Shown here in pieces: positions 1-5,970 of a stretch of DNA of 9,628 nucleotides (its first letter is position 1; every line of letters starts with the position of its first letter). The notes under the pieces are model-generated. The model worked only from the letters and a program-made list of their open reading frames with translations, was not told the DNA's origin and searched no databases. The stretch spans positions 1 through 9,628 of the forward strand of contig QFOT01000078.1 in assembly GCA_003241285.1 (NCBI GenBank), in the 5' to 3' direction. The DNA comes from Micavibrio aeruginosavorus. GTDB taxonomy: Bacteria > Pseudomonadota > Alphaproteobacteria > Micavibrionales > Micavibrionaceae. The position numbers and the translations under genes were made by a program.

Positions 1-1419
1 AATTTCGGACCATTGACGCGCTTCTGATTTCAGCAATTTCTCAAGCGCTTCTTTTTCTTTAGACAGCTTATCATGCTCTCGCTTGAGCTCCATTTCCTCA
101 AGTTTGCGCAAAGAGCGAAGACGCATATTCAGGATCGCTTCCGCCTGCACTTCGCTTAATGTGAAGCGCTTCATCAAGATTGGTTTCGGCTCATCATTTT
201 CACGAATGATCGCGATAACTTCGTCGATATTTAAAAAGACGATGATATAACCTGCCAACACTTCTAGACGGTGATTGACTTCACCAAGACGGTTATTGGA
301 GCGGCGTACCAAGACTTCCTGACGGTGATCGAGGAAAGCCCGCAAGACTTCCTTAATATTCATGACTTTTGGTGTCACGCCTTTATCAAGAACGTTCATA
401 TTGAGTGGAAAACGACTTTCAAGATCAGTCGCGCGGAATAAGGCTTCCATTAAAAGCTCAGGCTCGAAAGAATTAGTCTTTGGCACCAGTATAAGGCGGA
501 TATCCTCTGCGCTTTCATCTCGAACATCATCGAGCATCGGGATTTTCTTATCGTTGATCAACTCGGCGATTTTCTCAACCAGCTTGGCTTTTTGAACCAT
601 ATACGGGATTTCAGTGATAACGATCTGCCAGTTATCGCCTTTGGTGATTTCCTTTACCCACTTGGCACGAACGCGGAAAGATCCCCGCCCTGTGCGATAG
701 GATTCAGCGATAGACTCTTTAGACTCAACTAGAATACCGCCAGTCGGGAAATCTGGACCCTTGACGATGCGGCAAAGTTCTTCCAACGTTGCATCGTTCT
801 CTAAGATCGCTTCCATAGCTTCGCAAAGCTCAAGGATATTATGCGGCGGAATGCTGGTTGCCATACCGACGGCAATACCGCTGGCACCATTCGCCAGAAG
901 ATTTGGGAAATTAGACGGGAATACGATAGGCTCCATCGTGTCGCCATCATATGTGGCACGAAAATCAACTGCGTCTTCATCGATGCCTTCGAGCAAATTC
1001 ATAGCCGTCATGGTCAGGCGGGATTCTGTGTATCGCATCGCCGCCGCGTTATCGCCGTCGATATTACCAAAATTGCCGTGACCGTCGACAAGCGGATAGC
1101 GAACCGCAAAATCCTGCGCCAAACGGACGAGAGCGTCATAAACGGACTGGTCACCATGCGGGTGGAATTTACCGATAACATCGCCGACCACCCTCGCCGA
1201 TTTCTTTGGCATAAGGTTCGGGGACAGCTTCAATTGGTACATCGCAAAAAGTAAGCGACGGTGAACAGGCTTTAAGCCGTCACGTACATCCGGCAAGGAC
1301 CGCGCCATAATGGTTGAGAGCGCATAAGACAGATAACGCTCAGACAAAAGCTGCGTCATCGGCATATCGAGGACTTTATGTTCTACTGTCTTTGTCGGAG
1401 TGCTGCCCTTTTTGGCCAT
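1..1419 (-). CDS. parC: DNA topoisomerase IV subunit A (ParC), N-terminal 473 residues, cut by the window edge
   Basis: ParC is the DNA-cleaving subunit of topoisomerase IV, which with ParE unlinks daughter chromosomes and relaxes supercoils. Reading the minus strand from the ATG at 1419 gives an open frame to position 1. The start is supported by AGGA six bases upstream. Visible motifs are RYLSYALSTIMARSLPDVRD (residues 28-47), the quinolone-region helix HPHGDQSVYDALVRL (86-100), GNFGNIDGDNAAAMRYTESR with catalytic Tyr130, and a charged coiled-coil stretch near 440-470 that leads into the dimer gate. The family is usually about 750 residues, so the rest of the coiled coil and the C-terminal beta-pinwheel lie outside the window. 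ParC is preferred over GyrA because of the GNFGNIDGDN wording and the recO neighbour, an arrangement known in alphaproteobacteria. It follows recO by 27 nt and is probably cotranscribed. Gln91 occupies the position of E. coli Ser80. Confidence 0.95.
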   Translation of the reverse strand, partial: MAKKGSTPTKTVEHKVLDMPMTQLLSERYLSYALSTIMARSLPDVRDGLKPVHRRLLFAMYQLKLSPNLMPKKSARVVGDVIGKFHPHGDQSVYDALVRLAQDFAVRYPLVDGHGNFGNIDGDNAAAMRYTESRLTMTAMNLLEGIDEDAVDFRATYDGDTMEPIVFPSNFPNLLANGASGIAVGMATSIPPHNILELCEAMEAILENDATLEELCRIVKGPDFPTGGILVESKESIAESYRTGRGSFRVRAKWVKEITKGDNWQIVITEIPYMVQKAKLVEKIAELINDKKIPMLDDVRDESAEDIRLILVPKTNSFEPELLMEALFRATDLESRFPLNMNVLDKGVTPKVMNIKEVLRAFLDHRQEVLVRRSNNRLGEVNHRLEVLAGYIIVFLNIDEVIAIIRENDEPKPILMKRFTLSEVQAEAILNMRLRSLRKLEEMELKREHDKLSKEKEALEKLLKSEARQWSEI

Positions 1420-1446
1420 AATAATTCCTAAAATAGAATAAGCGCT

Positions 1447-2199
1447 TTAAGCGGCTGAAATGAATTGATCACCTACTGTTTTGGCAAAAAGACTTTCAAA
1501 ACGCAAGCGCGCTTCGGGAACGCCCTTGCTATGATGTGCAAAAACCCAGTTTTGCAGGAAATGACCCGTCATTTTAAGGCCTTTAAGAACTTCCGATGGC
1601 TCGCCGTCGCGAATCCCTCCCGGTTTCAGGAATTCAGGCAAAGGCAATAATTTATCTTTATACGGCTCAGCCGCCGTCCGGCTTACGGCACAACCGGATT
1701 TGGGCGAGATATAAGCCAAGGTCGAGGCATCGCCATTTGCCACGCAGCGCGTGAAATCCAGCCCAAAGCCAAGCTCTTTCAAAAAAGCAATTTCCCACAA
1801 AACATAAACCGCGCCCCAGACATCGCTTTGCAAAGTATCGAGAAGTGCGCTCATGCCATAAAAAACAGCCGGATGATTTTCCCGCTCCGGCAAGGATGCA
1901 TCACATAAGGCACAAGCTGATAGCAGCGCTGATAGTTTCAGGTGGTCACCCATGATGAAAGCAGCTAGGTTTTTGCCATTATCTATAGACATAGTGCCAA
2001 GCTGGCCTTCAACTTTGGCCTTCCAGTCAACATGAGCCAAAGTTCCTGGCTCTATTGAACCACGGTTGCGCGACGATCTGGCGGCATGAACATACCCGTT
2101 ATGTCGTCCGTGATTTTCGGTCATGACAGATACGACTGCACCGTTTTCTCCATGCGGGCGCGCCGATAATATGATTGCCTGATCGGACCACTCTTCCAT
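1447..2199 (-). CDS. recO: DNA repair protein RecO
   Basis: RecO works with RecF and RecR to load RecA onto gapped or SSB-coated DNA in recombinational repair. The 250-residue product has the usual family length. It begins MEEWSDQAIILSARPHGENG, the start of the N-terminal OB fold (about residues 1-75), followed by the helical region. Family landmarks include FLKELGFGLDFTRC (139-152), LAYISPKSGCAVSR (161-174) and the KLLPLP stretch (183-188). The region that forms a CxxC zinc site in some RecO proteins keeps only scattered cysteines (96, 99, 152, 170), so zinc binding is uncertain. The ATG at 2199 is chosen because the EW-D-AI-L start matches the family, although no convincing Shine-Dalgarno sequence lies upstream. 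parC follows 27 nt downstream. The common alphaproteobacterial neighbour era is absent; a divergent superoxide dismutase gene lies upstream instead. Confidence 0.93.
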   Translation of the reverse strand: MEEWSDQAIILSARPHGENGAVVSVMTENHGRHNGYVHAARSSRNRGSIEPGTLAHVDWKAKVEGQLGTMSIDNGKNLAAFIMGDHLKLSALLSACALCDASLPERENHPAVFYGMSALLDTLQSDVWGAVYVLWEIAFLKELGFGLDFTRCVANGDASTLAYISPKSGCAVSRTAAEPYKDKLLPLPEFLKPGGIRDGEPSEVLKGLKMTGHFLQNWVFAHHSKGVPEARLRFESLFAKTVGDQFISAA

Positions 2200-2269
2200 A
2201 GACGCGATTATCGCATGTAGCTCGGGATAAAAACTAGCCTATTTTTAATAACTCCTTGCAATTTCCCCG

Positions 2270-2275
2270 TATGAT
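2270..2275 (+). promoter_or_regulatory. Possible -10 element for the superoxide dismutase gene
   Basis: TATGAT matches five of six bases of the TATAAT consensus and lies 31 bases before the chosen sod start at 2307. No good -35 hexamer sits 16-18 bases upstream, so this is only a candidate. The 107-bp interval between the divergent recO and sod starts must hold promoters for both directions. Confidence 0.25.
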
Positions 2276-2306
2276 TTTATCTCATTGTCAAACAAGGAGA
2301 AATTTC

Positions 2307-3029
2307 ATGCTATTACCTGCATCCAGACGCAATTTTATTAAAGGCATTGCCGCAACCTCCATCGTTTTAGGAATGTCATCTGTTCCGTCTCTGGCGACAG
2401 AAGCAAAACCGGTCGGCCCTTTTACGTTGCCAAAGTTGGGATATTCCTATAGCGCACTGGAGCCTGTTATCGACGCAAAAACGATGGAACTTCATCTTAC
2501 AAAACATCATCAGGCGTATATCGATAAACTTAATGCTGAGGTAGCCAAAACTTCCGGTCTCAAAGGCCGCACTATTGAACAAATCATCGGCAATGTTTCA
2601 AATTACAGCCCCGCCGTTCGCAACAATGCAGGCGGCCATTGGAACCATAGTTTCTTCTGGAAGCTGATGGGACCTGCGAAGGATAGCGGTGAACCATCTC
2701 CTGAACTCAAAGCCGCGATTGAAAAGAAATTTACCTCTATTGATAACTTCAAAGTCGAATTTGAAAAAGCAGGTGCTGGCCAATTTGGTTCGGGCTGGGT
2801 ATGGCTTATCAAAAACGCATCCGGTGATCTTGAAATTACTTCGACACCAAATCAGGATAACCCCTTGATGGATGATGCAAAAGTTAAAGGCACGCCGCTC
2901 CTTGGTAATGACGTCTGGGAACATGCTTATTATCTCAAATACCAGAATAAACGACCTGACTATTTGAAGAACTGGTGGAAAATTGTAAACTGGAAGCAAG
3001 TATCCGAAAATTTTGCGAAGGCTGAATGA
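2307..3029 (+). CDS. Tat-exported Fe/Mn superoxide dismutase, Mn-type signature
   Basis: The enzyme converts superoxide to oxygen and hydrogen peroxide. The ATG at 2307 is chosen because AAGGAG lies seven to eight bases upstream and because it gives a 240-residue protein starting with a clean twin-arginine signal: SRRNFIK (residues 6-12), a hydrophobic stretch, and a likely cleavage after SLA (30). Metal ligands by alignment to E. coli SodB are His63 (ELHLTKHH), His114 (HWNHSFFW), Asp202 and His206 (DVWEHAYY); Tyr71 matches the second-shell Tyr34. Gly110 stands where Fe-SOD has Gln69, and Gln183 (PNQDNPL) stands where Mn-SOD has its active-site Gln. This is the Mn or cambialistic signature, although Trp112 is Fe-SOD-like. 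Tat export implies folding and metal loading in the cytoplasm before transport to the periplasm. The stop overlaps the next gene's start by four bases (ATGA). Which metal is used cannot be proven from sequence. Confidence 0.93.
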   Translation: MLLPASRRNFIKGIAATSIVLGMSSVPSLATEAKPVGPFTLPKLGYSYSALEPVIDAKTMELHLTKHHQAYIDKLNAEVAKTSGLKGRTIEQIIGNVSNYSPAVRNNAGGHWNHSFFWKLMGPAKDSGEPSPELKAAIEKKFTSIDNFKVEFEKAGAGQFGSGWVWLIKNASGDLEITSTPNQDNPLMDDAKVKGTPLLGNDVWEHAYYLKYQNKRPDYLKNWWKIVNWKQVSENFAKAE

Positions 3030-3655
3030 TTCCACAAACATCTTTTTATCTACTACGCCACGGCGAGAGTGAAGCCAACCTCGCCGGTAAGGCCGCTGGT
3101 GGAGGTATAGACTCTTTGCTTACATCCAAAGGCGAAAGTCAGGCGCGAGATCTGGCTGAGGTCATTCATAATCTTGCCGTTAAACCGTCAATGATTTTTG
3201 TCAGTCCTATGAAGCGGGCAAGACGGACCGCTGAGATCGTCAATGAAGGGCTAAATCTTCCGATCACCGTCGTTGAACATCTGGAAGAACATCATGTTGG
3301 CGAATGGGAAGGCCAGCCTTGGGGTATTATCGGCCCTAAAATGGAAGCTGGTGAAATTCCACCTGGCGGCGAAAATTATGATCAATATGCGCAGCGTGTA
3401 AGCCGTGTTCTCAAGCCACTCTTGAGCGAGAGATATGAAACACCACCGCTCATCGTTGCGCACGGCGGAACGTTCCGTGCGATTGGCCAACTCTATAATT
3501 GGGACATACGCCGCGTACAAAATTGTCACCTGCACCGCTTCGATCCATCACCAGACCTAAATGCATTTCCATTCAAGATATTTGAATATAATGTCGCAGG
3601 GATCGATCTGCGTGAATGCGTATCAGGTTTGTGCTCTTCAGTCAGACAACGCTGA
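3026..3655 (+). CDS. Histidine phosphatase family protein (phosphoglycerate mutase-like)
   Basis: This 209-residue cytoplasmic protein belongs to the histidine phosphatase superfamily, whose members move or remove phosphate through a phosphohistidine. The N-terminal motif LLRHGESEAN gives Arg11 and the nucleophile His12. Further conserved features are SPMKRARRTAEI with Arg64, the acidic LEEHHVGEWEG block with likely proton donor Glu88, and IVAHGGTFRAI with the second catalytic His146. The length suits the small, substrate-diverse branch that includes CobC- and GpmB-like enzymes, so the substrate cannot be assigned. No cobalamin or glycolysis gene lies nearby. The start ATG overlaps the sod stop as ATGA with GAAGG four bases before it, so translation is probably coupled to sod. 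The C-terminus overlaps the convergent folP gene by 18 bp. Confidence 0.9.
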   Translation: MIPQTSFYLLRHGESEANLAGKAAGGGIDSLLTSKGESQARDLAEVIHNLAVKPSMIFVSPMKRARRTAEIVNEGLNLPITVVEHLEEHHVGEWEGQPWGIIGPKMEAGEIPPGGENYDQYAQRVSRVLKPLLSERYETPPLIVAHGGTFRAIGQLYNWDIRRVQNCHLHRFDPSPDLNAFPFKIFEYNVAGIDLRECVSGLCSSVRQR

Positions 3656-4444
3656 CCATACATTTATTGCCTGCGCCGTCTGGGCGACATCATGGACACG
3701 AACAATATGAACACCTTTCTCCATCCCCCAAAGCGCTGTTGCAAGGGAACCGCCTAGTCTTTGATCGGCTTGTATTTTACGATCCATGATTTTCTCGATA
3801 AACTTCTTACGCGACGTGCCTAGCAAAAGCTTTACGCCAAGCTCATGAAAACGATCCAAATTACGTAGTAAATCAAGATTATGCTCCAGCGTCTTGCCGA
3901 AGCCTATACCAATATCGGCATAGATTTTTTCTTTTTGAATTCCGCCGCTTATGCAGGCCTTTATTCTGGCTTGCAGAAAATCATAAACCTCTTGCACGAC
4001 GTTATCATACTGAGGCGCAGATTGCATTGTCTGCGGCGCGCCTTGCATATGCATAAGACAAACTTCCACTTCGTTTTGTGCGGCTAACTCAATCGCTCCA
4101 TTATCCTGGAGCGCGGTAATATCATTGATAAAACCGGCTCCAGCCTCTAGGGCTGCTGTCATCGTTTTTGTATTTCGCGTATCAACGGAAATAACTTTCC
4201 CGGTTTTGCTAAGTTCGCGGATAACCGGAACGATACGTTCTATTTCTTCTTCAATAGCAACAGGTTCGGCATTGGGACGCGTCGACTCGCCGCCTATATC
4301 CAAAATCTCTGCGCCCTCTTTGATAAGTTTTAGCCCATGTTCGACCGCGACCTTGGGATCGAAATATTTGCCACCATCCGAAAAACTATCTGGCGTAACA
4401 TTGACGATGCCCATGATAAGCGGCTTATTCATGCGGCTTATCAT
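3638..4444 (-). CDS. folP: Dihydropteroate synthase
   Basis: FolP condenses 4-aminobenzoate with dihydropterin pyrophosphate to make dihydropteroate in folate synthesis, and is the sulfonamide target. The 268-residue TIM-barrel protein has MGIVNVTPDSFSDGG (11-25), DIGGESTRPNA (49-59), SVDTRNTKT (86-94), FINDITAL (105-112), GIGFGKTLEHN (179-189), LLGTSRKKF (207-215; Lys213 aligns with the catalytic lysine) and VRVHDV (248-253). Phe21 and Pro57 match residues of the sulfonamide-sensitive form. Ile178 replaces the usual proline of the DPG motif. The ATG at 4444 overlaps the folK end by 20 bases; an internal ATG at 4432 would overlap it by eight. Neither has a clear ribosome binding site, so the exact start is uncertain by four residues. 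It is translated after folK, probably by coupling. Confidence 0.95.
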   Translation of the reverse strand: MISRMNKPLIMGIVNVTPDSFSDGGKYFDPKVAVEHGLKLIKEGAEILDIGGESTRPNAEPVAIEEEIERIVPVIRELSKTGKVISVDTRNTKTMTAALEAGAGFINDITALQDNGAIELAAQNEVEVCLMHMQGAPQTMQSAPQYDNVVQEVYDFLQARIKACISGGIQKEKIYADIGIGFGKTLEHNLDLLRNLDRFHELGVKLLLGTSRKKFIEKIMDRKIQADQRLGGSLATALWGMEKGVHIVRVHDVAQTAQAINVWSALSD

Positions 4445-4925
4445 TCGTTTGGGCCATTTGCTCAGGCGGGATAGTCGTTATCAGCTCAGGTAATTTTTTC
4501 TTAGTAATTGGATGGATCCAATCCGGCGCAACATCTTGCAAAGGCATCAAAACAAAAGCGCGTTCATGCATGCGCGGATGAGGCACGATCAAGGAGGGCC
4601 GCTCGATAATTTCATCATCATAAGCGATTAAATCGAGATCGAGCACGCGTGGTTCGTTGCGCTCATACCTGACACGACCGAAATTCGCTTCGATTTTGTG
4701 AAGAGCGGACAATAACTGGAAAGCATCGTGATCGGTTCGCACGGATACGACAGCATTTCGATACCAAGGCTGATCCGATACCGGCACCGGCGCAGTCAGC
4801 CATATCCTCGATGTTTTAACCGTCATAATGTCCACTTCGTTCAAAGCTTCAATAGCCGCCTGAATAGTTTCTTCAGGCGTTCCGAAACGGCTGGGTAAAT
4901 TTGCCCCTATCGCGACTAAAATCAT
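4425..4925 (-). CDS. folK: 2-amino-4-hydroxy-6-hydroxymethyldihydropteridine pyrophosphokinase
   Basis: FolK transfers pyrophosphate from ATP to 6-hydroxymethyl-dihydropterin, making the substrate for FolP, which is encoded immediately after it. The 166-residue product has the family's usual length and its motifs: ILVAIGANLPSRFG at the N-terminus, SRIWLTAPVPVSDQPWYRNAVV (39-60), FGRVRYERNEPRVLDLDLI (82-100) with the two magnesium-binding aspartates Asp96 and Asp98, and VPHPRMHERAFVLMPL (114-129). The start at 4925 is chosen because MILVAIG is the family's normal beginning. A GAGG lies 12 bases upstream, rather far, and overlaps an in-frame ATG at 4943 that would add six residues. The frame stays open further upstream, but that part overlaps the previous gene in another frame and is not FolK. 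folB, often nearby, is not in the window. Confidence 0.93.
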   Translation of the reverse strand: MILVAIGANLPSRFGTPEETIQAAIEALNEVDIMTVKTSRIWLTAPVPVSDQPWYRNAVVSVRTDHDAFQLLSALHKIEANFGRVRYERNEPRVLDLDLIAYDDEIIERPSLIVPHPRMHERAFVLMPLQDVAPDWIHPITKKKLPELITTIPPEQMAQTNDKPHE

Positions 4926-4947
4926 TTTTTGGGCAATCCTCATACGA

Positions 4948-4973
4948 AAAGAGCAGCTATATAGCTGCCCTTT
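4948..4973. terminator. Hairpin in the DUF882-folK spacer: possible weak terminator or leader structure
   Basis: GCAGCTATATAGCTGC at 4953-4968 is a perfect 16-bp palindrome, extended by AAAG and CTTT arms on either side of one mismatch. Read on the minus strand, the direction of transcription, the stem is followed by TCTTTT. This could act as a weak intrinsic terminator after the DUF882 gene or as a structure in the folK leader. The self-complementary core makes a protein-binding site equally possible. Confidence 0.4.
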
Positions 4974-5004
4974 CTCACATATTCCGAAATATTTTTCTAT
5001 TTTA

Positions 5005-5586
5005 TTATGCGCCCCAAGTCCGGTAAACACCGGAATCCATATGGACGAAATTGCTACGGGAATAGTAACCCACGCCGCCGGCATGAAGCTTCGTCGCAAG
5101 ATCATGGATACGCTTGGTTTTGATATTTGGCATGCGCACATCGATCGCCTGGCCAGCCATGTGCAAAGAACGCTTTGCAACACCGCCACTTTCATGACGC
5201 AGCATGGCATTGGTTTTCGGCGTCCGGTAGCCGGACAGCACGGAGTATGGCTGGGTCGAGCCGGTCGCTTTATGCACGATGGCTACTATATCCACTACGC
5301 GTGGATCGATAGGAAATACTTCATTCTGGCGGAAATCGCGAAGAACATAATTGATACGCTCAAAGGCTTGCGGCAGATAACGGTTTCCAACGCGATAAAC
5401 ACCGGAAAAAGTTTCATTGGTATGTTCATTGCGGAAAGCCACCGAATAAGCACCACCTTCAGGCAGGGCGAGCGCAGGCTTGGCGCAGGTCGCAGACAAA
5501 AATCCGACTGCGGAAAGAGTTAGTCCAGCTTTGAGGAAGCCACGGCGCTCCATGGTTTGTTCCACTGAATCGAAAAAAGACGTCAT
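5005..5586 (-). CDS. Tat-exported DUF882 / peptidase M15-like protein (YcbK type)
   Basis: This 193-residue protein matches the DUF882 branch of the M15/D-Ala-D-Ala-peptidase fold, predicted periplasmic zinc peptidases acting on peptidoglycan; E. coli YcbK (MepK) is the relative with known endopeptidase activity. A twin-arginine signal ERRGFLK lies at 13-19, followed by a hydrophobic run and likely cleavage after PALA (40). The catalytic domain shows LSGYRTPKTNAMLR (117-130), SLHMAGQAIDVR (140-151) with zinc ligands His142 and Asp149, and FVHMDSG (180-186) with His182. The start at 5586 has AGAAGG six bases upstream; an internal ATG at 5553 (MERRGFLK) is also possible. It lies after the gene-free AT-rich region and upstream of folK, with the L,D-transpeptidase gene on the other side of that region. 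MepK cleaves the cross-links that L,D-transpeptidases make, so a functional link is plausible but inferred. Confidence 0.9.
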   Translation of the reverse strand: MTSFFDSVEQTMERRGFLKAGLTLSAVGFLSATCAKPALALPEGGAYSVAFRNEHTNETFSGVYRVGNRYLPQAFERINYVLRDFRQNEVFPIDPRVVDIVAIVHKATGSTQPYSVLSGYRTPKTNAMLRHESGGVAKRSLHMAGQAIDVRMPNIKTKRIHDLATKLHAGGVGYYSRSNFVHMDSGVYRTWGA

Positions 5587-5725
5587 CGATTACCTTCTTG
5601 TTAGCCTCTCCCTTTGGGAAAGTAGGTTTACACAAAATCAAGTACTCAGCAGCTCTTGCGTCAGCATGGCAAGTTGTAGTTTAAAAAATTATAAAATGAA
5701 AAAGGATTTAAGCATGTAAGGAAGA

Positions 5726-5734
5726 TTATCCACT
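5726..5734 (+). promoter_or_regulatory. DnaA-box-like 9-mer TTATCCACT
   Basis: It differs from the consensus TTATCCACA only at the last base. It is the first of three such sites within 145 bases. Function is inferred only from the match and the clustering. Confidence 0.35.
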
Positions 5735-5773
5735 GACTATTTAAGTCTAAAGAAACCTTATTCTGTTTTCAAG

Positions 5774-5788
5774 TTAATTGTGGATTAC
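5774..5788. promoter_or_regulatory. Overlapping CtrA-like and DnaA-box-like sites
   Basis: TTAA-N7-TTAC at 5774-5788 differs by one base from the alphaproteobacterial CtrA box TTAA-N7-TTAA. Inside it, 5779-5787 read on the minus strand is TAATCCACA, one base from the DnaA box and also from the Caulobacter variant TGATCCACA. Overlap of CtrA and DnaA sites is known from the Caulobacter origin. A one-mismatch IHF-like site (minus strand, 5786-5798) adjoins. AT-rich DNA produces such matches by chance, so confidence is limited. Confidence 0.35.
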
Positions 5789-5825
5789 CCAATTGATACA
5801 AAGTTTACTATAAATGTTACAGTTT

Positions 5826-5839
5826 TTATTTATAAATAA
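5826..5839. repeat. 14-bp perfect AT-only palindrome
   Basis: TTATTTATAAATAA is its own reverse complement. It lies in the most AT-rich part of the gene-free interval. It could be an easily melted or protein-binding element, or simply a product of composition. Confidence 0.5.
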
Positions 5840-5845
5840 TTATTA

Positions 5846-5869
5846 TTAAATATTTATTACTTTGGATAA
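5846..5869. promoter_or_regulatory. Second CtrA-like site next to a DnaA-box-like 9-mer
   Basis: TTAA-N7-TTAC at 5846-5860 has the same single mismatch to the CtrA box as the site at 5774. It is followed directly by 5861-5869, which on the minus strand reads TTATCCAAA, one base from the DnaA box. The recurring pairing of these two motifs is what raises this above single chance matches. Confidence 0.3.
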
Positions 5870-5890
5870 AAAATATTTATTTTGGTAAAA
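5848..5890. repeat. Imperfect tandem repeat, two units of 23 and 20 bp
   Basis: AAATATTTAT occurs at 5848-5857 and again at 5871-5880, and TTTGG follows in each unit (5861 and 5881), then an A-rich end. The units lie head to tail. The second lacks the three bases TAC that precede TTTGG in the first. They may be paired binding sites or a melting region. Confidence 0.6.
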
Positions 5891-5902
5891 ATGCGATTAA
5901 AG

Positions 5903-5931
5903 AATAAATCACTGATTTATTGAGATTTATT
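5903..5931. repeat. Inverted repeat with 9-bp arms plus a third copy of GATTTATT
   Basis: AATAAATCA (5903-5911) and TGATTTATT (5913-5921) are exact reverse complements around one central base. GATTTATT recurs at 5924-5931, exactly 10 bases after the copy at 5914, which places it on the same face of the helix. This fits an operator or an origin-type AT-rich repeat. Confidence 0.55.
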
Positions 5932-5970
5932 AGAGGTCTCTGAATTTAGCGTAGTAAAAAGTCCAAATTT

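Larger units (their letters stand above)
5587..5970. other. Gene-free interval, extremely AT-rich in its middle, with origin-like motifs
   Basis: No credible gene lies in these 384 bases between the stop of the L,D-transpeptidase gene and the start of the DUF882 gene, both on the minus strand. It must contain the promoter of the DUF882-folK-folP group. From about 5680 the composition changes sharply; 5821-5880 has only four G or C bases. It contains three 9-mers that each differ from the DnaA box TTATCCACA by one base, two TTAA-N7-TTAC sites resembling CtrA boxes, an imperfect tandem repeat and inverted repeats, listed separately. A TATAAT at 5688-5693 on the minus strand is a possible -10 for the DUF882 gene but has no good -35. 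Confidence 0.7.

Noticed and set aside
841..1254. 137-codon plus-strand open frame
   Set aside because: It lies opposite the most conserved part of parC and has no recognisable motif; it is an antisense shadow.
2256..2306. Longer sod frame starting with TTG at 2256
   Set aside because: It would place 17 extra residues before the Tat signal, has no ribosome binding site, and runs over the likely promoter; the ATG at 2307 has AAGGAG well placed.
2598..3041. 147-codon minus-strand open frame
   Set aside because: It lies antisense to the superoxide dismutase and shows no protein-like motifs or start signals.
4944..5210. N-terminal extension of the folK frame
   Set aside because: It lies in a different frame over the DUF882 gene, has no family similarity, and FolK proteins begin at the ILVAIGANL motif.
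5471..5488. Possible lipoprotein cysteine (Cys34) in the DUF882 signal
   Set aside because: The residues before the cysteine are S-A-T, without the leucine at -3 and small residue at -1 of a lipobox; an ALA cleavage site follows.
5630..5719. Short plus-strand open frame entering the gene-free interval
   Set aside because: It begins inside the DUF882 gene on the other strand and has no start signal or recognisable sequence.
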